Positions 1-9,051 are shown, counted from the stretch's first letter. The stretch is DNA of 58,201 nt from Clostridia bacterium (GCA_009929695.1 RZZW01000018.1:1-58201), one strand, 5' to 3'. Made by a program: numbers and translations. The notes: generated by a model from the sequence alone, not told the origin.

Positions 1-6
1 CCCCTT

Positions 7-87
7 GTCATTCTGAGCGAAGCGAAGAATCTTTTGCGCATTGCGGTAGGTTTTAAGATTCTTCGTCGCTTCGCTCCTCAGAATGAC
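7..87. repeat. Family A inverted repeat, copy 1
   Basis: Imperfect palindrome with arms GTCATTCTGAGCGAAGCGAA and the complementary CTTCGCTTCGCTC..CAGAATGAC; the right arm has two 3-base insertions relative to other copies. The central spacer (TTTTGCGCATTGCGGTAGG) is also conserved. Other copies are at 14263, 18379, 39831 and 53634. No coding capacity. Confidence 0.9.
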
Positions 88-130
88 AGATTAAAGCGGA
101 CGCGCAATGCGCGCCACTACAATTTGCGGT

Positions 131-212
131 TAACCGTAGGGGCGGATTCCATATCCGCCCGCGATTTTGTGGCGCATTTGTAGGGGCGACGCCCTCGTCG
201 CTCCGCAGACGA
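131..212. repeat. Two family B TAGGGGC palindromes
   Basis: Two successive short palindromes: GTAGGGGCGGATTCCATATC followed by CGCCC, and TGTAGGGGCGACGCCCTCGT followed by CGCTCC. They share the GTAGGGGC edge but have different cores. The stretch from 1 to 273 holds only repeats; I see no gene in it. Confidence 0.8.
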
Positions 213-273
213 CGGTTTGCGCAACCCAAAGCGGACGCGCAATGCCACTTGCAAATTTGTGTGTGAGCCAACT

Positions 274-303
274 TTGACACCACAGCACAAACCAGTGTAT
301 AAT
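274..303 (+). promoter_or_regulatory. Sigma-A promoter for the gene at 333
   Basis: TTGACA (274-279), 18 bases, TATAAT (298-303). Both hexamers match consensus exactly and the spacing is acceptable. It points at the gene starting 30 bases downstream. Confidence 0.85.
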
Positions 304-332
304 CATAAATAAAACACTTGAAAGAGGTAAAA

Positions 333-917
333 ATGGGCGGGGGAAAATTGACTAGACCGGATTTTGATATGGCGCAGCCGGACAAAAAACATCCTATGAC
401 GGAATTTTATATTCTGCTTGAGGCGGCGCTTAATAAATCGCCGACGTTTTTTCTGCCGGGACAATATGTCGCTTTTAAGCCGCCGCATGACGAGATGCTT
501 TACGCCGAGGACATTCGCGGACACTGCAAATTTGAAAGCACTGCGCAGAGCGGCTACAGAGAAATTTTTGCGCCGTATAAGCTGAATGTGCTTTATGACG
601 AGCTGCACGTCACAAATGACGGCACACCGTCGGCGCTGCTGCTTGCGGACGAGCACACTCACCTCTTGACGGGCGTGCAGCTTATCCCTCCGATGACGCT
701 AGACGCGCTGCCGAAAGTGCCCGACTGCACGTGCGCGATATCCCTTGCGCTCACGATGAACGACATGCTGCTCATCGACGCAGACCCCGCCGCGCTTGGC
801 AAAAGCTTGCTCACGCGCATAAGCGGCAAGGCGTGGCTTCATCACCCTAAAACCGAAAAATGGCTCTCCGAAGCGCTTTTTGCGCAACAGAGAGCCTGGC
901 GAAGGGACCATTTATAA
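333..917 (+). CDS. Unknown protein, 194 aa
   Basis: I do not recognise this family. The ATG at 333 follows AAAGAGGT at the right distance, while the in-frame TTG at 318 overlaps the ribosome binding site and is unlikely. No signal peptide or membrane segment is visible. The protein has a mixed alpha/beta look, with a repeated 'LLxADxxxxLLxG' pattern in the centre, a hydrophobic 'CAISLALTMNDMLLIDAD' stretch and a basic C-terminus ending RAWRRDHL. It is transcribed alone from a consensus promoter and converges with the flippase gene, whose stop codon begins one base after this stop, so no terminator fits between them. Its role is open; a cytoplasmic housekeeping or accessory protein (SseB-like) is possible but unproven. 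Confidence 0.7.
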   Translation: MGGGKLTRPDFDMAQPDKKHPMTEFYILLEAALNKSPTFFLPGQYVAFKPPHDEMLYAEDIRGHCKFESTAQSGYREIFAPYKLNVLYDELHVTNDGTPSALLLADEHTHLLTGVQLIPPMTLDALPKVPDCTCAISLALTMNDMLLIDADPAALGKSLLTRISGKAWLHHPKTEKWLSEALFAQQRAWRRDHL

Positions 918-2174
918 TCACATTGGCTCGTCTGCAAAATGCGAGCTGCTTTTGCGCACGCCCACTATTATAAGGCACAAAAGCTGTGCGCAGAGGGCGG
1001 CTATCGACGCGTAGGTCGTGCCTTGAAGCTCAAACGCCGTGATAAGCGGCTCGCTGACTGTCGCGGCGACGACTATGCCTATTATATTTGCGAATATTAG
1101 CCCTCGCATACAGCGCATGACCGTGAGCACCATGCTGAAAAACAACACGAGCGCCGTCAAAATTGCGGCGTAGACCATCGGCGCAAGCAGATAGCTGTAC
1201 TGCTCGACATGCGCGCTGACGAACGTGCGCAAACCCCACGGGCCAATATACTGCGCAATTAAAAGCCCTACCGGCAGCAGAATTAGTATCATGCACGATA
1301 CAGCGCCGACGGCTTTTAGAAATCTTTTTTGATTTTTATTTGAAAAATGCTCTGAAAAAACCGTGATAAACGGCGTGAAAAGGTAGCTTGCGCCCACCTG
1401 CAAAAGCAGCACAGGCGCTGTGACAGGGCTGTAAATGCCGAGCGCTGTTGTGCCGAGCACGCGCCCGAGAATGATTTTTGGAATTGACGATGTGGTTGTA
1501 TTGAGCACCGCGTAAATTGCGAGCGGCGAGCATTCGAGCAAAAGCGCGAACACCGTTTTGCGCAAAACGCTTGTTTTTGTGTAAAAAGGCAGCGCTTTGG
1601 GCAGCGTATACGCCACAAAAAATGCTATATTTCCAACTAGCATTATAAAAAGTGTTATCGACATGCTGTGCGTGATGCGAAGCCCGAGCGCAAACGTCAC
1701 GAGCGATATCACACCGCGGGCGGCGTAGGTTTTGCCCACGATATCAAGCCTGCCGTGCTTTTGGTCGATTGCGTTGTACACATCTGTGACCGACTCGACA
1801 AGGCGGTAAAGCAGCACTAGCGCTATGCACACGCACTCTGTGAGCGTGTAAGGGTTTGCGCCTGTGAGCGCGCCGAGGGCGACAAACGCGAGACACCCAA
1901 CGACAGAAAGCGTGCAGGTGTAAAGGCGGCTTTTGACATATGCGGTTTGTGCATATTTATTTTGCGCGTCCGACACCTGAAAATTGTACATGCCGAAGGA
2001 CGCGACGCTGAGAAAAATATTTGTGACGGTGAGCGCGGTGTTATAAATACCCGACGCGTCAACGCCCGCAAGGCGCACGGCGAGTATCGTCAGCGCCCAC
2101 TGACACGCAAAATAGGTGAGGTTGCCCGCTGTATTCCATAAAAAATTGCGGCGCATGTCACTTTGTGTACCCAC
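918..2174 (-). CDS. Polysaccharide flippase, MATE-like
   Basis: Integral membrane protein of 418 aa with about 12 to 14 hydrophobic segments, beginning with 'MRRNFLWNTAGNLTYFACQW', which is typical of the Wzx/oligosaccharide flippase (MOP superfamily) N-terminus. Family members move lipid-linked sugar units across the cytoplasmic membrane. The start is GTG at 2174, placed seven bases after AAGGAGG. There are no glycosyltransferase neighbours in the window, so the substrate cannot be inferred; the gene lies alone between an unknown gene and an SGNH hydrolase. A drug-exporting MATE protein is less likely given the start motif and length. Confidence 0.8.
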   Translation of the reverse strand: MGTQSDMRRNFLWNTAGNLTYFACQWALTILAVRLAGVDASGIYNTALTVTNIFLSVASFGMYNFQVSDAQNKYAQTAYVKSRLYTCTLSVVGCLAFVALGALTGANPYTLTECVCIALVLLYRLVESVTDVYNAIDQKHGRLDIVGKTYAARGVISLVTFALGLRITHSMSITLFIMLVGNIAFFVAYTLPKALPFYTKTSVLRKTVFALLLECSPLAIYAVLNTTTSSIPKIILGRVLGTTALGIYSPVTAPVLLLQVGASYLFTPFITVFSEHFSNKNQKRFLKAVGAVSCMILILLPVGLLIAQYIGPWGLRTFVSAHVEQYSYLLAPMVYAAILTALVLFFSMVLTVMRCMRGLIFANIIGIVVAATVSEPLITAFELQGTTYASIAALCAQLLCLIIVGVRKSSSHFADEPM

Positions 2175-2203
2175 ACAGTCGCCTCCTTAATATGATATAA
2201 TTA

Positions 2204-2824
2204 TTATGCATTTTGTATAATTTTAGCAAGAGCCTGTGCTATCGCCTCGTGGCTCTCCTTTTCCATATGAAGCTTGTCGCAATCGCTTGCCTTAGCGACT
2301 GTTCCGGCGTCGAAGAAAAGGCAGCCATATTGGTCGGCAACTGCTTTATAGTATGGCGCAAGCTGCGTGCTTCTTACGTATGATTCCTTGTTGTAGCCAG
2401 GAAATGGGCCATCTTCTATATTTGGAGCTGTAGGCGGAGGGCACATCACAAGAATTTTGGGGACGCCTCCATCTCTGTATGTCATGCCCTTTACTATGCG
2501 TATAAGTTTGTCTATTCCGCGCGCGCTTATTGCCGGAGTTGCGCCAAACGTGAGCGCGCAGTCGTTTATGCCGAGCGCTAAAATTACTAAGTCGAGCGGG
2601 TCGTGCTTATCGAGCGTGACAGCAAGCTGAGCCGAGCCTTCGCGTCCCTCTACAAACACGTCGTTAAACACAGTTGTGCGCCCGCAAAGGCCGTCCTCGA
2701 TGACGTAACAGCCGTCGCCCAAAAGCTGCGCAAGCCTGCCTGTCCACCGCACATCTCGCGGCCAGCGCCCGCCTGCGGGATTTAAGCCCCATGTATTTGA
2801 ATCGCCATAGCACAAAATATTCAT
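2204..2824 (-). CDS. SGNH/GDSL hydrolase, arylesterase-like
   Basis: Cytoplasmic esterase of 206 aa in the SGNH fold. The catalytic serine is in 'CYGDSNTWG' (S9), the oxyanion block 'GIND' is at 85-88, and the C-terminal Asp-His pair is in 'DCDKLHMEKESH' (D183, H186). The start at 2824 follows GGGGAG; the longer upstream reading starts inside the leader and is rejected. The family removes acyl or acetyl groups from small esters or sugars; the substrate here is unknown. It lies 30 bases upstream of the flippase gene, so the two could be co-transcribed and the hydrolase could act on an acetylated polysaccharide precursor, but that is inference. Confidence 0.85.
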   Translation of the reverse strand: MNILCYGDSNTWGLNPAGGRWPRDVRWTGRLAQLLGDGCYVIEDGLCGRTTVFNDVFVEGREGSAQLAVTLDKHDPLDLVILALGINDCALTFGATPAISARGIDKLIRIVKGMTYRDGGVPKILVMCPPPTAPNIEDGPFPGYNKESYVRSTQLAPYYKAVADQYGCLFFDAGTVAKASDCDKLHMEKESHEAIAQALAKIIQNA

Positions 2825-2938
2825 ATTAAATATCTCCCCTAGCCTTTTTAACAATTATCGCACTTTAGACGCATAATTTCAACTGTCTTTAGACAAGAAA
2901 ATGCGCATGGAGCGGCAAAACCGCACCATGCGCATATA

Positions 2939-5314
2939 TTATTTTTCTTTTTTGAACAGATTTACTATTTTTGTCCAAAGGCTTGTTTTTTCAGTTTGGG
3001 CTGTCTCGGCTGTCGCTGCTTCGGTTTCAGCTGCGCTTGTTGGCGAGGCTGTTTTCATTATGAATTTTGTCGTCGTGACTGCGCCGTCTGCCGCGCCGCC
3101 AAAGCTGTGGTAGTCAGAGGCCGCGCCGCGAATGGCGTTTATGGTGTCCACCACTCCGTCGAGGTCGTAGTTATTAAGCGTATTTGTCAGCTTGTCAACG
3201 CCCTCTGATTTATACTGCTTAACGCCGCTGCTCAGTTCTTTTGCGCCGTCGTCCAGTGTTGCCGCGCCCGATGCTGCTGTTGAGGCGCCGTTTGCGAGCT
3301 GTGACGCGCCCGAAGCGGCTGTTGCAGAGCCGTCCTCGAGCTGCTTTGCGCCTGACGCAAGCAACGCCGCGCCGTCTGCCACCTGCTTTGCACCGTCAGC
3401 CACCTGCTTTGAGCCTGCGTATGCGCTGTCAACACCTGTGGTGTACGCGGAAAGCCCGTTTACAAACGTCTGCACGCCCGCGAGGGTGTTCACTAAATCT
3501 GCCGCCTGCTGCATGCTTGTGCCGTACTGCGCTGTGACGCACTGCGTCAAAAACGCTTTAACGGCGCTGTCTGCGCTTTTGTCTGCCGCCGCCGTCATTG
3601 CGGCTTGAACAGTCGCCGCCGTCTGCGCAAGTGCTGCGGCGGAAGTGAGCGCGTCGCTGATAACTGTTCCGTTTGCGGCGCAGTCGGTGCACGCCATTGT
3701 TATGATGAGCGCCTTTTGCTCGTCTGTCGCCGTGCCGAGATTTGCCGCGAGAGAGGTATACGCCGCCGCGCGCATTTCGTCTGTTATATATGACGCGTCG
3801 GGAATTTGCGGGTTGTTTGCCATGACAATTCCGTTCATGACAGCCGCCACCTGCGCCACTGCAAGCGGATTGCCGCCCGCCGCCGTCACAGCCGCCTGTG
3901 CGTTATATATTGCGCCGCCGTCCGCCGCTGCCGCCTGCGCCTGTGTCATTAAAACGCCCGCCGCTGCGACAGCTGCCTTGCAGTCATCAAAGCTTGGCGC
4001 TGCGCTTGACAGCTGTGCGCTTGAAAGGTAAATAAGCGCCGTCAGCGTTGTGTCGTCCGTCACGCCTGAAAGCTGTGACAGCGCCGCTCTAGCCTGTGCG
4101 AGCCTATCGTCATTCACGCCCGAAAGCGCGCCGAGAACTGCCGCGTAGTTGTCCCATGTGAGTGCCGGAGTTCCGGGCTGCACTGCTTGAAGCTGAGTAT
4201 TTGCGCTTGCAAGTATGCCGTTTGCTATCTGCTGTGCGCCCGCGTTTAGCTGTGCGCTGTTGCCTGAAAGCGTGGCAAGCCCGCCTGTGAGCGTCGCCGC
4301 GCCCGCGTTAAGAGTGTTCGCCCCGCCCGAAAGCTGCTGTGCACCGCTTGAGAGCGTGGACGCTCCGCTTGAGAGTGTCGCCGTGCCGCTTGACAGCTGC
4401 TGCGCTCCGTTTGCAAGGCTTTGTGTGCCTGTGCGAAGCTGTGCTGTGCCGTCCGCAAGCGCGTTTGCGCCGTCCATAAGCTGCTGCGTGGCATTTTCAA
4501 GCTTGTCAAGGTCGCTGAAAGCGTCGCCGAATTTATCGGTGTCAAGCTGACCTTCAAGCAGGCTTGCGTCCGTCGCATAGGCTATCATTATTGATGGCGC
4601 GGTGAAGTCCGTCACATCGGCTTCTATCGTCACATTGTCTAAAAATTTCTGCTGAATATCGGCAAATTCACCTGAAAGCAGACCGTCAAAGCTCGCTTTC
4701 ATGCCGGGCATACACACAAACGCGACTATTTGGTTGCTGCTGTCTGTCTGCACCGTGCCGTTTTCGGCCTTGACGCTTGTGAAGCTGTCGCAGGGCAGGT
4801 CTGTGCCGATAGCGGCGACAAACGGCGTGTAAACCTTGCGCTTTGCGCCGCTTATTTCGGCTGTTTTATATGAATTATTCGCAAGGGCAACGTCTATTTT
4901 AATATGTCCGCTTTTGCCCTTTGCGGCCTCGGCTGTTGTCTCTTTTCCGTCGAGATAATATGTGATTTTGGCTGTCACGGGTGTTTCGGCGCTTGTTGTA
5001 CCTTGATAATATATGTCCTTTGAGTCGGTGCTCCATGTGAGCTTTGTGCCGTCCTGCTGCGGCATATCGTCGCTTTTAAGGTTTGTTATGCCTGCAAGGC
5101 TACTCACGTCCTCAACGCCGTTAAGCCCGTCGTCGCTGTGCAGCCACTCGCTTACGGTTGTGCTTTGCACACTGCCGTCGGTGTTGAGCGTGACGTACAC
5201 GTTTTCGTCCTTTGCGACTGTTGATGCCGCACACGCGGGCGTGCAAAGCGTGCATAGCGCGAGCGCCATTGACGACGCGGCAGCTGTTATGCGTTTAAAT
5301 TTATTCATTTGCAT
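2939..5314 (-). CDS. Secreted heptad-repeat protein (YhgE-like coils)
   Basis: A 791 aa exported protein. A signal peptide occupies residues 1-30 (KFKR, hydrophobic core, ACA-A cleavage). Residues about 45-270 form a beta-rich region. Residues 280-366 and about 627-700 are seven-residue repeats of the form 'xxLxxGA' (for example LADGTAQLRTG, LSSGAQQLSGG), the pattern seen in YhgE/Pip-type and MmpL-associated proteins, which predicts long coils. Unlike YhgE it has no C-terminal membrane segments; the tail ends WTKIVNLFKKEK. The ATG at 5314 overlaps the last ten bases of the MMPL gene and has its own AGGAG, so the two are translationally coupled. It probably works outside the membrane with that transporter, perhaps as an envelope-spanning or periplasm-like partner. 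Alanine-, threonine- and serine-rich composition. Confidence 0.8.
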   Translation of the reverse strand: MQMNKFKRITAAASSMALALCTLCTPACAASTVAKDENVYVTLNTDGSVQSTTVSEWLHSDDGLNGVEDVSSLAGITNLKSDDMPQQDGTKLTWSTDSKDIYYQGTTSAETPVTAKITYYLDGKETTAEAAKGKSGHIKIDVALANNSYKTAEISGAKRKVYTPFVAAIGTDLPCDSFTSVKAENGTVQTDSSNQIVAFVCMPGMKASFDGLLSGEFADIQQKFLDNVTIEADVTDFTAPSIMIAYATDASLLEGQLDTDKFGDAFSDLDKLENATQQLMDGANALADGTAQLRTGTQSLANGAQQLSSGTATLSSGASTLSSGAQQLSGGANTLNAGAATLTGGLATLSGNSAQLNAGAQQIANGILASANTQLQAVQPGTPALTWDNYAAVLGALSGVNDDRLAQARAALSQLSGVTDDTTLTALIYLSSAQLSSAAPSFDDCKAAVAAAGVLMTQAQAAAADGGAIYNAQAAVTAAGGNPLAVAQVAAVMNGIVMANNPQIPDASYITDEMRAAAYTSLAANLGTATDEQKALIITMACTDCAANGTVISDALTSAAALAQTAATVQAAMTAAADKSADSAVKAFLTQCVTAQYGTSMQQAADLVNTLAGVQTFVNGLSAYTTGVDSAYAGSKQVADGAKQVADGAALLASGAKQLEDGSATAASGASQLANGASTAASGAATLDDGAKELSSGVKQYKSEGVDKLTNTLNNYDLDGVVDTINAIRGAASDYHSFGGAADGAVTTTKFIMKTASPTSAAETEAATAETAQTEKTSLWTKIVNLFKKEK

Positions 5315-7392
5315 TTTATTCTGCGCTCCTTTTTAGCTTTCCAGTTTATGGTTGTTTTATTTATAAGCGGCTCGCAGATGATGAGCAGCGAGGGCAAAAT
5401 AAAGATTATGATGAACATGCTTATCAGCGCGCCGCGGCTTATGAGCAGGCATATGCTCTGCAAAAGCTCCATGCGCGATATCATTGAAACGCCGATTGTC
5501 GCGGCGAAAAACGTCAGCCCGCTTGAAAGTATGCTTTGGCTGCAATTTTCAACAGCTATCTGCGCGGCCTCCTTTTTATTGCGCCCAAGCCGCATTTCCT
5601 CGCGGAAGCGCGTCGTCATAAGTATCGCGTAATCGACTGTCGCTCCAAGCTGTATTGTGCCTATGACTATGCTTGCGATAAACGGCAAGCTTGTGCCAGT
5701 AAAATACGGAATGCCCATGTTTATCATTATGGCGGCCTCGATTGATGCGACGAGCAGCACAGGGATTGTCAGGCTGCCAAATGAAATCGCTATTATTATA
5801 AACACCGCCGCTATCGAAACTATGTTCACGTTGGCGAAATCCGTGTCGGCGATTTTTATAAGGTCGTCTGTCATTGCGCCCTCGCCTGTCACAAGCCCGC
5901 CTGTGTCGTAGCTTTTTATGACCTTATCCATCTCGTCAAGCTGCGTGCTTAAAGCTGTCGTTCCGCTTTTGTATGACGAGTTAACGAGTATCATTTTGTA
6001 GCCGCCCGCGTGGAAAAGCCCGCTTATGTCGCTTGGCAGCACGTTGTCGGGCAGGCCGGCGCCGAGATATTTTTCCATCGCGATGACCTGCTTTACGCCG
6101 TCTACGTTGTCAAGGTCTTTGCACAGCGCGTTTATCTCGCGGGTTGTCATGCTTTCGTCCACCATGACAAAATGCGTTGTATCCATGCCGAAATCTTCCT
6201 TGAGCTTGCTTGTACCGACGATGCCCGTCAAATCCTGCGGCAGGCTGTCGAACAGTGTGTAGTATACGTCAGCCTTTGACTGCGCTATCAAGAACGGTAT
6301 AAACAGCACTATAAACACGACCAGCATCGCGACATAATGCTTTACAACAAATTTTGAGCCGCGCTTCAGCTTCGGGATAATGACCCTGTGGCGGCTTTTG
6401 TACACAAGCTTTTTTGAGCAGAGAATGAGCGACGGCAAAATTGTTATTGTGCACACAACGCCGAGGAAAACGCCCTTTGCCATCACAAGCCCAATATCCT
6501 TTCCGAGCGTCAGGCGCATTGTACACAGTGCGAGGAAGCCCGCTATTGTCGTTAAGCTTGATGCTGTTATTGACGTAAAGGTGTTGCAGATTGCCTCGAC
6601 CATTGCGTCGTCGTCGCTTTTTGTGCGGCGCTCCTCCTCGTATCTGTGAAGCAGAAATATTGAGAAATCCATCGTGACACCAAGCTGTAAAACAGTCGCG
6701 AGCGCCTCGGTGATGTAGGATATTTGGCCAAAAACGATGTTTGTGCCAAAGTTATAGACAATCGGGAAAACAAGCCCGAGCATGAATAAAACAGGGACAA
6801 TGGTGCTTTCCGTCGCGAGAAAAAGCACCGCCAAGCTTGCGCCGACTGCGCATAGCACATAAAGCGGCATCTCTTTATCGACGAGCGCCTTTGTGTCCTG
6901 CAAAATGACGCTCATGCCGCCTATAAAGCAGTCCTTGCGAAGCAGAGTTTTTATCTGCGCGACGGCGTTCATTGTGCTTTCGCTCGCGCTTGTGCCGTCA
7001 AAGCGCACTATCATCATTGTGGAGGCGTTTTTGCCGTACATGAAGTCCTGCACGTCCTGCGGGAGCATCGACGGAGGGACGGATGGGTCGAGCACGTCGC
7101 TCAGCCAAAACACCTGCGTCACGCCGTCAACCGCGGCAATATCGTCCTTCATGGCGAGCAAATCGCTCGTAGGCAAGCCCTCTGCTGTTATCATGCCCGT
7201 GGCGGCAAGGTGAAAGTCGTTTTCAAGCGCTCGCTCGCCTATCATGGATTTAAGCTCCGGCGGGAGATATGTCAAAATGTCGTAGTTGATTTTTGTCGCG
7301 ATAGCGCCCACCGAGGCGGGAATAAGCAGCAGCACAGCCACAATAAGCACAATCGCACGGTGCTTTACTATAAATTTTGCAATGCCTTTCAA
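5305..7392 (-). CDS. MMPL/RND-family exporter
   Basis: A 695 aa integral membrane transporter of the MMPL branch of the RND superfamily, with the classical duplicated topology: one helix, an extracytoplasmic loop of about 150 residues, five helices, then the same again. Signature stretches are 'LQLGVTMDFSIFLLHRYEEE' and 'LGATVDYAILMTTRFREE' in the two halves, with the buried Asp expected for proton relay. The start is TTG at 7392, eight bases after AGGAGG; upstream ATG candidates overlap the operator. Family members export lipids, peptides or drugs. Expression is almost certainly controlled by the divergent TetR gene, since an operator overlaps the -35 hexamer. The downstream gene overlaps it and probably encodes its partner. 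Confidence 0.88.
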   Translation of the reverse strand: MKGIAKFIVKHRAIVLIVAVLLLIPASVGAIATKINYDILTYLPPELKSMIGERALENDFHLAATGMITAEGLPTSDLLAMKDDIAAVDGVTQVFWLSDVLDPSVPPSMLPQDVQDFMYGKNASTMMIVRFDGTSASESTMNAVAQIKTLLRKDCFIGGMSVILQDTKALVDKEMPLYVLCAVGASLAVLFLATESTIVPVLFMLGLVFPIVYNFGTNIVFGQISYITEALATVLQLGVTMDFSIFLLHRYEEERRTKSDDDAMVEAICNTFTSITASSLTTIAGFLALCTMRLTLGKDIGLVMAKGVFLGVVCTITILPSLILCSKKLVYKSRHRVIIPKLKRGSKFVVKHYVAMLVVFIVLFIPFLIAQSKADVYYTLFDSLPQDLTGIVGTSKLKEDFGMDTTHFVMVDESMTTREINALCKDLDNVDGVKQVIAMEKYLGAGLPDNVLPSDISGLFHAGGYKMILVNSSYKSGTTALSTQLDEMDKVIKSYDTGGLVTGEGAMTDDLIKIADTDFANVNIVSIAAVFIIIAISFGSLTIPVLLVASIEAAIMINMGIPYFTGTSLPFIASIVIGTIQLGATVDYAILMTTRFREEMRLGRNKKEAAQIAVENCSQSILSSGLTFFAATIGVSMISRMELLQSICLLISRGALISMFIIIFILPSLLIICEPLINKTTINWKAKKERRIKCK

Positions 7393-7427
7393 GTAAAAAA
7401 GCCTCCTTATGCCGCCGTTTTTTATAA

Positions 7428-7499
7428 TGACCAACGGTCAACATAAGCATTATACAGCCGCACTGACCATCGGTCAATATGCAAAATGACCAAACGTCA
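7428..7499. promoter_or_regulatory. Three TetR operators TGACC-N3-GGTCA
   Basis: Two perfect palindromes TGACCAACGGTCA (7428-7440) and TGACCATCGGTCA (7464-7476) and a third, imperfect one TGACCAAACGTCA (7487-7499). The middle site covers the -35 hexamer of the MMPL promoter and the first lies between that promoter and the start codon. This is the expected design for repression by the adjacent TetR protein. Confidence 0.85.
7449..7477 (-). promoter_or_regulatory. Promoter of MMPL operon
   Basis: On the minus strand TTGACC (7477-7472), 17 bases, TATAAT (7454-7449). The -35 hexamer is part of a TGACC/GGTCA operator. Confidence 0.85.
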
Positions 7500-7548
7500 G
7501 TTTTAACGAGGCACTGATTTGTGTAATTTCATAAATCTCAAAGTTTCT

Positions 7549-7577
7549 TTGCAATTTTTGTGGATTTGAGGTATGAT
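7549..7577 (+). promoter_or_regulatory. Promoter of tetR gene
   Basis: TTGCAA (7549-7554), 17 bases, TATGAT (7572-7577), followed by AAGGAGGTG at 7592-7600. It lies 50 bases beyond the nearest operator, so autoregulation from these sites would be weak or indirect. Confidence 0.7.
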
Positions 7578-7608
7578 TTATACAAATGCTCAAGGAGGTG
7601 CACCTTAC

Positions 7609-8199
7609 ATGGGGCTGATATTAGACGCGCAGAAAAGCGCTAAAAGACAGGCTCTGCTTGACTCGGCTTACGATTTATTTTTATCACAAGGCGCTGAAAA
7701 AACGTCGATAAGCGACATCGTGACGCGGGCAGGCATCGCAAAGGGCACATTTTACCTTTATTTTCACGATAAACAGGACATTTTGCGCGCGCTCACGGCA
7801 CGCATAAGCCATCAGGTGATGAGCGACGCGCTGAATTTTCTCGACAAGCATCTCTCGCCTAACCCGACAGATAACGTCATTGCGTTTGTCGATTATATTG
7901 TCGAATTTTTCAAGCGCGAGCCGTTTGTTTTGCGTGTTATTGAGCGCAATTTTTCGTGGCCGAGCCTTGAAAAGGATATCCGAAGCGGCGCAGACAAGCT
8001 GTATGCGCGGCTGCAACAGGATTTATGCAATATCCCCTCTTTGCAAAACCGCCCGACGGAGGATATTTTCAGGCTGCTGTTTTCGCTCGTGACGCTTGTG
8101 GGCAGCATGTGTTACTCGTCCATAATCGAAAACCGCCCCGCGCCCATCGACGACATGAAGCCTGTTATTTATGACATAATACGAAAAAGCTTAAATTAA
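7609..8199 (+). CDS. TetR-family repressor of the MMPL operon
   Basis: A 196 aa regulator. The N-terminal helix-turn-helix reads 'TSISDIVTRAGIAKGTFYLYFHDKQDIL' in two overlapping parts, the canonical TetR signature, followed by an all-helical ligand and dimer domain. The ATG at 7609 is nine bases after a perfect AAGGAGGTG; an earlier ATG at 7573 lies within the -10 hexamer and cannot be used. The gene is divergent from the MMPL exporter and the intergenic region carries three copies of a 13-base palindrome. The inducer is not known; drugs or membrane-active lipids are usual for this arrangement. Confidence 0.88.
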   Translation: MGLILDAQKSAKRQALLDSAYDLFLSQGAEKTSISDIVTRAGIAKGTFYLYFHDKQDILRALTARISHQVMSDALNFLDKHLSPNPTDNVIAFVDYIVEFFKREPFVLRVIERNFSWPSLEKDIRSGADKLYARLQQDLCNIPSLQNRPTEDIFRLLFSLVTLVGSMCYSSIIENRPAPIDDMKPVIYDIIRKSLN

Positions 8200-8237
8200 A
8201 AAAATGTCCTTCGCAAATTTGCGAAGGACATTTTTTT
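8198..8237. terminator. Bidirectional terminator
   Basis: Perfect 20-base inverted repeat centred between 8217 and 8218 with A7 on the left and T7 on the right, so it can end transcription from both sides. It overlaps the stop codons of tetR (8199) and the convergent hydrolase (8236). Confidence 0.93.
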
Positions 8238-9051
8238 ATATGTTAAATAATCTGTCAAGCCAGTCCTGCGCCAAGCTCACCCAGCACTGGCATTCCTGCT
8301 GAACGCCGATGCCCTCGGCGTTTAGTGTCTGTTTGCTCGCGAGCGAAAGGCCGTGTATGCCGTGCGGGAAAATGTGCATTTCAAGGCTTACGCCGGACGC
8401 GCGGAGCGAGGTTGCTAGAAGCAGAGAATTTTCAACAGGCACTGTGTCGTCGTCCCACGTGTGCCACAAAAACACAGGCGGGGTGAACGGCGTGACAAAG
8501 CCCTCAAGCGACTGCTGCGCGAGCATATTTTCCGTTGCGCCCTCGTCGAGAAGCTTCACGAAGGAATCCGCGTGCGCATATGCTCCGCTTGTTATGACAG
8601 GATAGCTTAGTATCAGCGCGTTTGGGCGAAAGGCTTCGTTTTCAAGCTGCGTGAGCGCTTTCATAAACGGGAGCTGCCATTTTACGCCGAGGCTTGCGGC
8701 AAGATGCCCGCCCGCTGAAAAGCCACAGACGGCGATTTTATCGGGGTCTGTGTGATACTCGACAGCCTTTTCACGTATATGTGCGACGCTTAACGCGAGC
8801 TGACATAGCGCGACGGGATATCGCACAGGCGCGACAGAATACGTGAGCACCGCGGCGTTGCAGCCTATTGCAAGCATCTGCATTGCGACAGGCTCTGCCT
8901 CGCGCGGCGACACAAATGCGTAGCCTCCGCCTGGGCATATGACGACCATCGGGCGCGCTTTTTGAATTTCGGGCACAACGTCATCGAGCAGATAAAGCGC
9001 AAGATTTGCCGTTTCGCCCTGAAAGGTAATCGGAATATTTTCAAATTTCAT
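8236..9051 (-). CDS. Alpha/beta hydrolase, acetyl-esterase-like
   Basis: Cytoplasmic 271 aa serine hydrolase. Visible elements: oxyanion stretch 'CPGGGY' near residue 42, nucleophile elbow 'GFSAGGH' near 118, acid in 'HTWDDDTVP' near 220 and histidine in 'PHGIHGLSL' near 250. The pattern fits the BD-FAE/acetyl-xylan-esterase-like branch that removes acetyl or feruloyl groups from sugars. ATG at 9051 lies eight bases after GGAGG; the TTG just before it is closer than usual. It is a single gene with a shared bidirectional terminator, and no carbohydrate operon surrounds it. Confidence 0.85.
   Translation of the reverse strand: MKFENIPITFQGETANLALYLLDDVVPEIQKARPMVVICPGGGYAFVSPREAEPVAMQMLAIGCNAAVLTYSVAPVRYPVALCQLALSVAHIREKAVEYHTDPDKIAVCGFSAGGHLAASLGVKWQLPFMKALTQLENEAFRPNALILSYPVITSGAYAHADSFVKLLDEGATENMLAQQSLEGFVTPFTPPVFLWHTWDDDTVPVENSLLLATSLRASGVSLEMHIFPHGIHGLSLASKQTLNAEGIGVQQECQCWVSLAQDWLDRLFNI

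Noticed and set aside
3192-3608. Long plus-strand reading frames opposite the heptad-repeat gene
   Set aside because: They are antisense shadows of a repetitive, alanine-rich gene; no ribosome binding sites and no plausible protein.
5305-7434. MMPL gene starting at ATG 7434
   Set aside because: That start lies in an operator and upstream of AGGAGG; TTG at 7392 has ideal spacing.
7573-7608. Upstream ATG start for the first TetR gene
   Set aside because: Overlaps the -10 hexamer and precedes the AAGGAGGTG site, which clearly serves the ATG at 7609.
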